The notes under the pieces are model-generated. The model searched no databases, had not been told where the DNA came from, and saw nothing but the letters and a program-made list of their open reading frames with translations. Of a stretch of DNA of 64,000 bases, positions 35,804 to 43,394 are shown piece by piece. Each line of letters starts with the position of its first letter. The stretch's first letter is position 1. The DNA is from Phreatobacter sp. (GTDB lineage: Bacteria; Pseudomonadota; Alphaproteobacteria; Rhizobiales; Phreatobacteraceae). The translations under genes and the position numbers were made by a program. The stretch lies in NCBI RefSeq assembly GCF_016793595.1, contig NZ_JAEULY010000004.1, forward strand, positions 806,001 through 870,000, written 5' to 3'.

Positions 35804-36936
35804 TCGGCGATCCCCTCCGCCGGCGCATCGCCATAGAGGCGATAGCGCTTGCTGATCCTGCCGCCGGCATTCTCGATGATCCGGCTCATGCGGACATTGT
35901 CGTCGAGAATCCAGCCCATCTCAATCTCGCCATCCACCGGGTTGGCGCTGATCAGGTTGGCGATGGCGACGATCGGCAGGCTCGCCCCCAGCAGCGTGTC
36001 GCGCAGGTCGGCATGCACGCCGAGCAGCGTGACGCGGCCGGTGCGGTAGGTGTGGGTCATCAGCCGCCAGATCAGCCGCGCCCAGTTGAACGGCAGCAGC
36101 CGGCCGCCGAAGCCGCGAATCAGCTCGTAGGCGTTGGGCAGCGCGAAGGCGAAGGCGACCGGCTTGCCGTCCATTTCGAGGATGATGCCGTAGCTCGCCT
36201 TCATCACCGGACGGGCGATCTGAAGCAGGGTCGCGAGTTCCGCGGTCGCCAGCGGGATGAAGCCCCAATTGTCCTTCCAGGACGCGTTGAACAGCTCGGT
36301 CATGATCGCCGCCTCGGCCCCGAGCTTCCACAGGTTCAGATGGCGGACGGTCACGCGGCTCTGCTGCGACAGGCGGGCGACGCGCGCGCCGGTCCAGCGC
36401 TGGGCCACGGTCGACGAGATCGAATAGGCCAGAAGGTCCTTGACCGGCGCGAGACCCGCCTGCTCCACCAGCGCGCCGAGATAGGGCGGATGCCAGGGCA
36501 TCAGCACCATGTCGCCGTGCTGCTGCCCCTCGATCTGGACGCCGGCTTCCTCGTTGATCGAATAGGTGAAGGGGCCTTCGATCCGGTGGCGCCCGCGCTC
36601 CGCGTGCCAGCGTCGGGCGGTCGCGATGAGGGCCGCGACCACCCGCGGGTCGTCAACCGCGTCGAGGCAGCCGAAATGCCCGGTTCCCGCACGTTCCGGC
36701 GGGGTCAGCCGGTCGAACTGCGCGGAGATGCGGCCGAGCGGGCGGCCATTGCCATCCTCGGCGATGAACAGGGCGACCTCGCCATGGGTGGCGAACGGCG
36801 CCCATTTCGGGTGAAGCAGCAGCTTGCGTTCGAGATCGACGGGCGGCTGATAACCCGCGATCCCGGAATAGAGCTCTCGCGGTATGCGGATGAAGCGGCT
36901 AAGGTCGCGGGGTGACTTTGCTTCGACGATCTGCAA
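35800..36936 (-). CDS. GNAT-superfamily acyltransferase, candidate bacterial ceramide synthase
   Basis: A protein of about 378 residues similar to the large GNAT-type N-acyltransferases identified as bacterial ceramide synthases (bCerS) in Caulobacter. Recognisable segments are RIPRELYSGIAGYQPP near the N-terminus, GPFTYSINEEAGVQIEG, FNASWKDNWGFIPLATAE, and the C-terminal ASLPIVAIANLISANPVDG. It would acylate sphinganine or 3-oxo-sphinganine from acyl-CoA. No ATG is available: TTG at 36936 has GGGGA at a fitting distance; TTG at 36975 would add 13 residues. It overlaps pgpA by four bases and is divergent from the LptF-like gene, sharing a control region of about 100 bases. Confidence 0.72.
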   Translation of the reverse strand: MQIVEAKSPRDLSRFIRIPRELYSGIAGYQPPVDLERKLLLHPKWAPFATHGEVALFIAEDGNGRPLGRISAQFDRLTPPERAGTGHFGCLDAVDDPRVVAALIATARRWHAERGRHRIEGPFTYSINEEAGVQIEGQQHGDMVLMPWHPPYLGALVEQAGLAPVKDLLAYSISSTVAQRWTGARVARLSQQSRVTVRHLNLWKLGAEAAIMTELFNASWKDNWGFIPLATAELATLLQIARPVMKASYGIILEMDGKPVAFAFALPNAYELIRGFGGRLLPFNWARLIWRLMTHTYRTGRVTLLGVHADLRDTLLGASLPIVAIANLISANPVDGEIEMGWILDDNVRMSRIIENAGGRISKRYRLYGDAPAEGIAE

Positions 36937-37042
36937 GCGGCTGTATCCCCGATCGGCGCCTGGGCGATCCGCCAATAGGCCCGCGCGACGGGCTCGGTCT
37001 CTACACGCTTATGCCGCGCCGCGCCAGCATGGAGCCGGCTGC

Positions 37043-38245
37043 GTGAACGCCTATGCCGTGCTTGTCCGGCGCCTGCGCTCGCGCCTCGACCTGACGGGCC
37101 GCTCGCGGCCGTTTCCGCGCCAGCAGGGCAACCGCATCAAGCGCGAGGTTGTCGTGCAGGTGGCGCTCGTCCTGCTGCTGATCGAGAGCATCTTCGTCGC
37201 CGAACAGCTCATTTCCGGCCTGCTGGAGGAGGTGCTGAAGATTCGCGCCTCGCTCGGCAGCACGCTGGTCCTGATGACCGCCATGCTGCCGCAGGTCTTC
37301 GAACTGGCCTTGCCGACCGCCATCCTCATCGCCGTCTACCGGGTGTCGCTCAGCCTGCGCGAGGACCGCGAATTCCTCATGCTGTCGAGCCTCGGGATCC
37401 CGCCGCACGGGCTCATCCGCCTCGTCATCCGCATCGGCATCGTCGCCCAGATCACCGCCATCGCGGTCGGCGGCTTCATCGACCCCCTGTCGCGCTACGG
37501 CTTCCGGCTGGTGATGTTCGCCGCGCAATACAATGCCCTGATGGGCGGCACGATCACCGCCAGCCGCCTGATCGAGACACGCGTCGGCACCGTCGCGGTC
37601 ACGCCCCGCCCGGATGGCGAGCCGCGCCCGCGCCTGTTCGTCCGCCAGACCAATCCGGACGGTACCGAGCGCGTCGTGGTCGCCAACGGCTCGCGCCTGA
37701 CCGGGCCGGACGTCAGCGGCCGCGTGGCGCTGCATCTCTACGATTTCGTGGTCGACGACTTCGCCGCGCCCAGTCCCGGTTCGCCCCGCCCGCGGATCGC
37801 GCCCGTCTCGTCGCTGCGCGGCATTTCAACCCAGCAGAGCATGATCATCGACGACGTGGTTCCCTTCGATCCACGCGGCCGCAACACCGCCGAGCTGACG
37901 CTTCCCGAGCTGATCTCGACCGCGGGCAGCAACCCGGCCCACCGGCTGGAGCTCGGCAAGCGCCTCGGCCGCAGTTTCCTCTGCCTGCTCGCGCCGCTCA
38001 TCGCCCTGCTCGCCTTGTCCATCACCAGTCGCGCCAATCAGGCCTTCGTCCTGCCGCTTGCCTGCGCCGGGCTGATGGCGACGGAGATTCTCGGCACCAC
38101 CGCCCTGTCCCGGCTCATCGCCATGGGGCCCTGGGCGATGATGGCGATCATCCTCGCCGGCGCGATGGCCGTCGGCGCAATTCTGGTGGGTGTCATCGCG
38201 ATCCGGTCCTCGGCCGTCGCGCGACCCGCCCTCGGCCGGTCATGA
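37043..38245 (+). CDS. LptF/LptG-type permease, LptF-like
   Basis: A 400-residue YjgP/YjgQ family protein: a TM cluster at the N-terminus (about 35-130, including LLLIESIFVAEQLISGLLEE), a large periplasmic beta-jellyroll region (about 150-280) and three C-terminal TM segments. LSSLGIPPHGLIRLVIRIGI matches the coupling-helix region of LptF. GTG 37043 with GGAG upstream is used as start. The stop overlaps the start of an LptG-like gene (ATGA). Normal lptFG lie beside lptD in most alphaproteobacteria, whereas this pair sits in the sphingolipid locus with an LptB-like ATPase; I infer lipid export, possibly of a sphingolipid. Confidence 0.82.
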   Translation: MNAYAVLVRRLRSRLDLTGRSRPFPRQQGNRIKREVVVQVALVLLLIESIFVAEQLISGLLEEVLKIRASLGSTLVLMTAMLPQVFELALPTAILIAVYRVSLSLREDREFLMLSSLGIPPHGLIRLVIRIGIVAQITAIAVGGFIDPLSRYGFRLVMFAAQYNALMGGTITASRLIETRVGTVAVTPRPDGEPRPRLFVRQTNPDGTERVVVANGSRLTGPDVSGRVALHLYDFVVDDFAAPSPGSPRPRIAPVSSLRGISTQQSMIIDDVVPFDPRGRNTAELTLPELISTAGSNPAHRLELGKRLGRSFLCLLAPLIALLALSITSRANQAFVLPLACAGLMATEILGTTALSRLIAMGPWAMMAIILAGAMAVGAILVGVIAIRSSAVARPALGRS

Positions 38246-39432
38246 CCGTCTTCGACACCGCGCGGCCGCAGCGGCGGACGAGGCGCTTCGCGCTCGTCCT
38301 GTTCGGCACCTATACGCGCACGCTGGTCATCGCCCATGCCCGGCACATCGGCACCGTCACCGCCGCGCTGCTGATCGTTGCGATGACCCTCGACCTCGCC
38401 CCGCGCGCGGAGTGGATCGCCTCGCAGGCGCCGTCACGCGGCGCGCCCGCGCTCGTGCTGCATTTTCTCTGGTATCTGGCGCTGCGGATGTCCGACCTGA
38501 TCGGCAACCTGCTGCCGCTCGCCTGTTTCATGGGCCTGTTCTGGTCCGAAATCACGCTCACCCAGTCACGCGAGCGCGTCATCATCTGGAACGGCGGCCG
38601 CTCGCCGCTGCAGACGCTCGTGCCGCTCGCCATTCTCGGCGTCGTTTTCGGGGCGCTGCAGGTCACGGCGCTGTCGGTGCTGCGCCCCGGCGCCGTGGCG
38701 ATCCAGATCGAGCAGAATCTCGGCGAATACGGCCGGCGCTTCGATCGCCGCCTGCACCCGGAAGCGCGGCAGTGGGTCACCCTGCCCACCCATCTCATCC
38801 ACGCGCGGATCGACTATCGCGCCAGCCGGATGGTCGATGTCCAGGTCTTCGAATTCTCCGATACCGGCAGGCTCAACGGCCGCATCGAGGCCGCCTCCGC
38901 CGAGCCGACCTCGACGCATGGCCGCTGGCGCTTCCATTCCGGCAGCCGGTGGGACGCGCCCGATGCCGCGCCCACGAGCCAGCCGACCGATACCGGCGCA
39001 ACCCGGCGGTTCGACGTGGAGGATGACGACCTGCCGGTCGATCCGCTCTGGCTCGCCAGTTTCGGCATCGACGCGCGCTACCTGCCGAACGGCGTCCTCG
39101 CCTCCCTCGCGACAAGGGCGGACATACCGGACGCCTCGGGATACCGGACCTGGCGGCAGGTTCGCATCGCGCAGTTCTTCCTGCCCTTCGGCATGCTGCT
39201 GCTCGCCTCCTGCCTCGCGACGGCGCTGATCGCCCAGCGAACCGCCTTCAAGCCGATGATCCTGATCGGCCTTGCCGGCTATTTCCTCTATGTCTCCAAC
39301 AATATCGTCGTCTGGCTCGGCGAATATGGGCAGCTGCCCGCGATTTTCGCCGCCTGGCTGATGCCGCTCGCCATGGTCGCCTCGGGGCTCGCCCTGATGA
39401 CATGGCTCGAACGGCGCGGCCGGGCGTCATGA
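38242..39432 (+). CDS. LptF/LptG-type permease, LptG-like
   Basis: A 396-residue second permease of the YjgP/YjgQ family with the same TM-periplasmic-TM layout; recognisable parts are LLPLACFMGLFWSEITLTQSR (TM2/3 region), NGGRSPLQTLVPLAILG as coupling helix, and C-terminal TM segments (LPFGMLLLASCLATALIAQR). It is translationally coupled to the LptF-like gene and is followed by a GT32 glycosyltransferase after 25 bases. LptF and LptG form a heterodimer that is powered by LptB2. No LptC or LptA-like protein is seen in the window, so the bridge to the outer membrane is either shared with the LPS system or encoded elsewhere. Confidence 0.82.
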   Translation: MTVFDTARPQRRTRRFALVLFGTYTRTLVIAHARHIGTVTAALLIVAMTLDLAPRAEWIASQAPSRGAPALVLHFLWYLALRMSDLIGNLLPLACFMGLFWSEITLTQSRERVIIWNGGRSPLQTLVPLAILGVVFGALQVTALSVLRPGAVAIQIEQNLGEYGRRFDRRLHPEARQWVTLPTHLIHARIDYRASRMVDVQVFEFSDTGRLNGRIEAASAEPTSTHGRWRFHSGSRWDAPDAAPTSQPTDTGATRRFDVEDDDLPVDPLWLASFGIDARYLPNGVLASLATRADIPDASGYRTWRQVRIAQFFLPFGMLLLASCLATALIAQRTAFKPMILIGLAGYFLYVSNNIVVWLGEYGQLPAIFAAWLMPLAMVASGLALMTWLERRGRAS

Positions 39433-39457
39433 GCCGCGCCTGCGTGAAAGTACCCGC

Positions 39458-40213
39458 ATGATCCCGCTCGTCCTGCACCAGACCTGGAAATCCGCCGACC
39501 TGCCGGCGGATCTGGCCGCGTTCCAGCAGAGTTTCGTCGCGCGCAATCCCGGGATCGCGCTGCGCTTCTACGACGACGCGGCCATGGCAGCCTTCGTCCA
39601 CACGCGATTTCCGCGCCATGCCGCGCTGTTCGATTCGTTCCGCTTCCCCGTCCAGAAGGCGGACTTCTTCCGCCTGCTCGTGGTCCTCGACCAGGGCGGC
39701 ATCTACGCCGACATGGACATGGAATGCCTTGCCCCCTTCGGGACCTTGCTCGACACGGACAAGGCGGTTTTCGGGGTGGAGGCGACCGTCACGGCGACCC
39801 GGCAGGCGGAGCTCGGCTACGACCAGCCCTACCAGATCGCCAACTGCATCTTCGCCGCTCCCGCGGGCAACGATTTCATGGCGGCGCTGGTGGACGACAT
39901 GGCGGCGGCCATCGCGGCGCGGCCGGTCGATGCCGTCGGCGGCATCGAGGATGCCACCGGGCCGAAGGCGCTGACGCGGTTCTTCTATGCCCGCCGGCCG
40001 AAGGATGTCGCCGTGCTGCGGCAGATCTACTGGGTGCCGCCCGACCTCTACGCCGACACGCCCCTGCTCAACGGCCGCGTGCGCTGCCGCCACCACTTCA
40101 AGGGCAGCTGGAAGGGTGCGGGCGGGGTCATGTCGCTGAAGCGCCGGCTGATCGAACGCAACCCGCTTCCCAATCCCTTCCCCGCCGGGCTCTGGCACGA
40201 TTTCGGCTGGTGA
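39458..40213 (+). CDS. GT32-type glycosyltransferase (DXD sugar-binding region; OCH1/Csg1-like)
   Basis: A 251-residue glycosyltransferase with the GT32 signature: PLVLHQTWKSADLP at the start, FPVQKADFFRLLVVLDQGGI (residues 63-82) and the metal-binding D85-M-D87 in YADMDMECL. In yeast, GT32 members include Csg1/Sur1, which mannosylate inositol phosphoceramide. The same family in an inositol-phosphoceramide locus suggests a sugar is added to that lipid. It follows the LptG-like gene by 25 bases, so may be in the same operon. Capsule or LPS sugar transfer is the alternative. The C-terminus RRHHFKGSWKG is also typical of bacterial capsular members. Confidence 0.78.
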   Translation: MIPLVLHQTWKSADLPADLAAFQQSFVARNPGIALRFYDDAAMAAFVHTRFPRHAALFDSFRFPVQKADFFRLLVVLDQGGIYADMDMECLAPFGTLLDTDKAVFGVEATVTATRQAELGYDQPYQIANCIFAAPAGNDFMAALVDDMAAAIAARPVDAVGGIEDATGPKALTRFFYARRPKDVAVLRQIYWVPPDLYADTPLLNGRVRCRHHFKGSWKGAGGVMSLKRRLIERNPLPNPFPAGLWHDFGW

Positions 40214-40231
40214 CGCCGGCCTTGGCGCCGG

Positions 40232-40843
40232 TCACATGTCCAGGCGGATTCGCTCGCGCACGGCTTCACCCGAGGCAATGTCGAAGCCGTGGATGTCGAC
40301 ATAATGGACCTTGGGGATGAACCGTCCGCGCTCGGCCATGGCATAGGCATAGACGATGCGGACCGTGCGCTGGCCGATCTTCATCACCGCGCGCGGCTTG
40401 CCGTCCTCGCCGATCTCGACGACGGCGTCGCGGTCGCGGTAGCTCGCCAGCCGGGCCGAGTAGCGGCCGTCGGCCACGCGCTGCGTGCTGACCCCGAAGG
40501 CGAAGACCCGCTCGAAGAAGGACAGCGGCCGGCGCGCGCCGTCGGCGTCGTTGTAGCGGCGCCAGAACACCTCGACGGGATTGCGCGGGTCGAGCTTGCC
40601 GTCCGGCCCCTGCTTCGCGAGATAGACAAGGACGTTCTTGTCGATGGCCTGCTGGATATAGACCAGCATGCCCGGATCGGCCGGCACGGGCAGGTCGGGG
40701 CGCGCTACCGGCAGGGAGCGCGAGACGCTGATCTCGGAGCGCCGGACGGCAATCGGCGGCAGGCTGTCCTGTGCAAGGGCGGGCGCGGCGACCGCCCCGC
40801 CCAGTGCCGAAAGGATGAGGCCGCGGCGGTCGATTCCGGTCAT
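40232..40843 (-). CDS. DUF4833-type secreted protein
   Basis: A 203-residue protein with a Tat-like signal (DRRGLILSALGGAVAAPALA) followed by a domain matching DUF4833: MLVYIQQAIDKNVLVYLAKQ, PVEVFWRRYNDADG and RPLSFFERVFAFGVS, then a strand-rich C-terminus. The domain has no known function. It is periplasmic by prediction. It lies between the GT32 gene and the ACP operon and is divergent from the latter, so it may share the lipid-locus control region. The start at 40843 opens the Tat motif; 40864 and 40918 are alternatives. A role as a lipid-binding or periplasmic accessory protein is only a guess. Confidence 0.65.
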   Translation of the reverse strand: MTGIDRRGLILSALGGAVAAPALAQDSLPPIAVRRSEISVSRSLPVARPDLPVPADPGMLVYIQQAIDKNVLVYLAKQGPDGKLDPRNPVEVFWRRYNDADGARRPLSFFERVFAFGVSTQRVADGRYSARLASYRDRDAVVEIGEDGKPRAVMKIGQRTVRIVYAYAMAERGRFIPKVHYVDIHGFDIASGEAVRERIRLDM

Positions 40844-41010
40844 GCTCCCGAATTCTCCGTTCATGCCCGTGGAGACCGTCCGCCATGCCGGCGGCCGGGA
40901 CGCGCCGCCTGGCGCCATGAGGCCCTAGATAGGACGGGAAGAACGGTTTAGGAAGGCGTCCGGCCCGGCCCAGGCGCGGCACTGGACAACCGTGCCCAAG
41001 CGTGCGACGC

Positions 41011-41023
41011 AACCGTAACGGTT
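41011..41023. promoter_or_regulatory. small palindrome upstream of the ACP operon
   Basis: AACCGT-A-ACGGTT is a perfect 6-base inverted repeat 15 bases before the ACP start. The half-sites match those of the palindrome upstream of the TetR gene at 9350-9375 (CCGTA / TACGG, with AACCGT and ACGGTT within it). A shared regulator is possible but unproven. Confidence 0.4.
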
Positions 41024-41038
41024 CACAAAGGTCCAAGA

Positions 41039-41317
41039 ATGACTGAATCTGCTGCCGCGTTCGAGAGCGACCAGTTGACGCGCGACCTCATCGAGGTGAT
41101 CGCGAAGGAAGGCATGGTCGATATGGCCGGGGTCGGTCCGGAAACCACTCTCGCCTCGCTCAACATTGCCAGCGTCGACTACATGATGATCCTCGCCGCC
41201 ATCGAGGAGAAGTTCTCGGTCTATATCCCGATGGACGAGAGCCTGGCGGAGGTGAAGGATGTCGGCGGCCTGCTGGGCGTGCTGAAGCAGCGCATTCTTG
41301 CGGAAAAGAAGGCCTGA
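41039..41317 (+). CDS. acyl carrier protein, sphingolipid-type candidate
   Basis: A 92-residue ACP. The phosphopantetheine Ser is in TLASLNIASVDYMMILAAIE (residues 38-57): the normal Asp of the DSL motif is an Ala, giving A-S-V. Ser is preserved, so attachment is still likely, but docking of partners may differ. AAAGG sits just upstream of the start. A ketosynthase gene begins one base after the stop. In Caulobacter a dedicated ACP next to SPT supplies the acyl chain for sphingolipids; here the same role is likely. Confidence 0.85.
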   Translation: MTESAAAFESDQLTRDLIEVIAKEGMVDMAGVGPETTLASLNIASVDYMMILAAIEEKFSVYIPMDESLAEVKDVGGLLGVLKQRILAEKKA

Positions 41318-41318
41318 C

Positions 41319-42530
41319 GTGTCGTCGCGTGAGGTCGTGGTCACCGGCATTGGCGCGGTGACGGTCGCCGGTTTGGGCGTGGACGCACTCTGGAAGGCGG
41401 CCTCGGGCGGCGTTTCCGGCGCCAACCCGATGGCGCTGGCGCGCGACTTCGGCCACGTGATCAAGAACGCCGCGCAGGCGCCGGCCGTCGACATCGCCGA
41501 CTATCTGCCGGGCACCAAGCCGGCCTATTTCGACCGTGTCACCGCGCTCGCGCTGGTCGCGGCCATGGAAGCGGTCAGGGATGCCGGCCTTGCCGATGCC
41601 GGTCCGCTCGGCAAGCGCACCGCCGTCGTGGTCGGCACCGGCATCGGCAGCCTCGGCACCATCGAGGAGGCCGCCTACAACCTGATCCAGGGCCGCCGGC
41701 CCGACCCCTTGAGCGTGCCGCGCGCCATGACCAGCGCCGCCGCCTCGCATATCGGCATGGTCTACGGCTGCACCGGCCCGAGCTTCGTCATTTCGAGCGC
41801 CTGCGCCTCCTCGGCCCAGGCGCTTGGCATCGCCTTCCAGATGCTGCGCGCCGGCATGTGCGACCGCGCCATCGTCACCGGCGCCGAGGCGATCATCACC
41901 ACCGGCGGCATGAAGGGCTGGGAGGCGATGCGCGTGCTCAGCCCGGACCTGTGCCGGCCTTTCTCGAAGGGGCGCAACGGCCTGCTGCTCGGCGAGGGCA
42001 GCGCGGTGCTGGTGCTGGAGACGGCGGAGCTGGCGCGCGCCCGCGGCGCGCGCGTGCGGGCAAGGCTGCTCGGCTACGGCACCACCAGCGACGCCAAGGA
42101 CATGCTGCGCCCGGACGTGGATGGCGCCTCCGAGGCGATGGCGCTGGCGCTCGAGGATGCCGGCATCGCGGCCGGCGACATCGACTATGTGAACGCCCAC
42201 GGCACGGCGACGCTGCTCAACGACGCCACCGAGAGCGAGGCGCTCGGCCGCATCTTCGGCAACCGCCTCGGCTCCGTCCCGGTGACCTCGACCAAGCCGA
42301 TCCACGGCCACACGCTCGGCGCCGCCGGCGCGATCGAGGCGATCGTCACGATCCGCGCGATGGAGGAGGGCCGCGTGCCGCCGACCATCAATTTCCTTGC
42401 GCCGGACCCGAACTGCCCCGTGGACTGCGTGCCGAACGAGGGCCGCTCCCAGCCCATCGGGCTGGCGATGAGCAATTCCTTCGCCTTCGGCGGCATCAAT
42501 GCCGCGCTGGTGTTCGGACGCGCCGCTTGA
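41319..42530 (+). CDS. beta-ketoacyl-ACP synthase, KAS II type
   Basis: A 403-residue elongating ketosynthase with the full Cys-His-His set: C162 in SSACASSAQALG, H294 in NAHGTATLLND and H331 in HGHTLGAAGA. The start GTG at 41319 lies directly after the ACP stop, so the two are translationally coupled. It would extend an acyl-ACP by two carbons. The operon has no malonyl transferase or enoyl reductase, so these steps would be borrowed from the housekeeping system. It fits as a dedicated chain-tailoring module for the SPT acyl donor. A polyketide-type product is the alternative. Confidence 0.9.
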   Translation: MSSREVVVTGIGAVTVAGLGVDALWKAASGGVSGANPMALARDFGHVIKNAAQAPAVDIADYLPGTKPAYFDRVTALALVAAMEAVRDAGLADAGPLGKRTAVVVGTGIGSLGTIEEAAYNLIQGRRPDPLSVPRAMTSAAASHIGMVYGCTGPSFVISSACASSAQALGIAFQMLRAGMCDRAIVTGAEAIITTGGMKGWEAMRVLSPDLCRPFSKGRNGLLLGEGSAVLVLETAELARARGARVRARLLGYGTTSDAKDMLRPDVDGASEAMALALEDAGIAAGDIDYVNAHGTATLLNDATESEALGRIFGNRLGSVPVTSTKPIHGHTLGAAGAIEAIVTIRAMEEGRVPPTINFLAPDPNCPVDCVPNEGRSQPIGLAMSNSFAFGGINAALVFGRAA

Positions 42531-42904
42531 GCCTCGTCGGGCAATCGGCCTCTGCGTCGCTGACCGTTACCGTCACGGCCGAAGCACTTGCCGGATTCGC
42601 CAGAGGCATCGGCGCATCGGGTTCGGGCCAGCGCCGGCCGACGACATTTCCGATCTCCTGGCTGACGCAGCCGGCCGTGGTCGATGCCGTGCGGCAAATG
42701 GCGGCCGACCGGCCGGCCTCGCTGCCGGTCCACGAATTGCAGACCATCGAGACACTGGCGGAGGCGCCGCTCGGCCAGCCGCTGATGCTCACAGCGACCG
42801 CGACCCGCACGGACGCCGACCGGATCACGCTTCAGGCGGTTCTGGCCGATGCGGGCGGCGCGTCGCTGACGCGTCTCCACGCCATCCTCAGGCTGGTGCC
42901 ATGA
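42527..42904 (+). CDS. hotdog-fold protein, probable non-catalytic dehydratase partner
   Basis: A 125-residue protein whose start is TTG 42527, overlapping the KS stop; no ATG is available before the conserved part. A central segment TFPISWLTQPAVVDAVRQMA and the strand-rich LGQPLMLTATATRTDADRI and ASLTRLHAILRLV resemble the hotdog fold of FabZ/FabA/MaoC relatives, but the catalytic His/Asp pattern is not evident. It is coupled by ATGA overlap to the MaoC-like gene that follows, so the two may form a heteromeric dehydratase. Identification rests on size, fold impression and context. Confidence 0.5.
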   Translation: MSLVGQSASASLTVTVTAEALAGFARGIGASGSGQRRPTTFPISWLTQPAVVDAVRQMAADRPASLPVHELQTIETLAEAPLGQPLMLTATATRTDADRITLQAVLADAGGASLTRLHAILRLVP

Positions 42905-43377
42905 GCGAAGCGGGAAAACCGGCGACCGGCGAAGCGGAAAAAGCAACGACCGGCGAAGCGGGAAAACCGACGACCGGCGAAGCACTCGCCATCGGCCACA
43001 CCTTTCCCGACCATCGCTGTGGCGTGATCGATGCGGCGCGCGTTTCGACCTATGCGACCGCCTCCGGCGACGACAATCCGATCCATACCGACGAGGCAGC
43101 GGCACGGAGCATCGGCCTCGGCGGCACGATCATCCAGGGCATGCTGCTGATGGCGCTCGCCGACGAGGCGCTGGCCGCGTGGCGCCCGGACTCCGCCTGC
43201 CAGCGCCTGACGGCGCGCTTCGCGCGGCCCGCGCCGACCGGCAGCGAGGTCGTGATCGGCGGCCGGGTGGTGAAGACCGAGGCAGTCGACGGCGCGGAAC
43301 TCGCCACGCTCAGGATCATGGTCAAGGACGGCAAAGGCGCCGTCCTCGCCATGGCGGAAGCGGTGATCGCGAACTGA
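42901..43377 (+). CDS. MaoC-like dehydratase
   Basis: A 158-residue hotdog enzyme. ASGDDNPIHTDEAAARSIG is the MaoC/R-hydratase signature with catalytic Asp and His; GGTIIQGMLLMALADEAL follows. It would dehydrate a 3-hydroxyacyl-ACP (or hydrate an enoyl thioester). The N-terminal 27 residues are three copies of a KPATGEAE-like unit, encoded by near-identical 27-base DNA repeats (about 42905-42985), an odd low-complexity tail absent from the family. It overlaps the preceding hotdog gene by four bases and ends 17 bases from the convergent SPT gene. Confidence 0.85.
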   Translation: MSEAGKPATGEAEKATTGEAGKPTTGEALAIGHTFPDHRCGVIDAARVSTYATASGDDNPIHTDEAAARSIGLGGTIIQGMLLMALADEALAAWRPDSACQRLTARFARPAPTGSEVVIGGRVVKTEAVDGAELATLRIMVKDGKGAVLAMAEAVIAN

Positions 43378-43394
43378 TTCCGATCAATCGCGGA

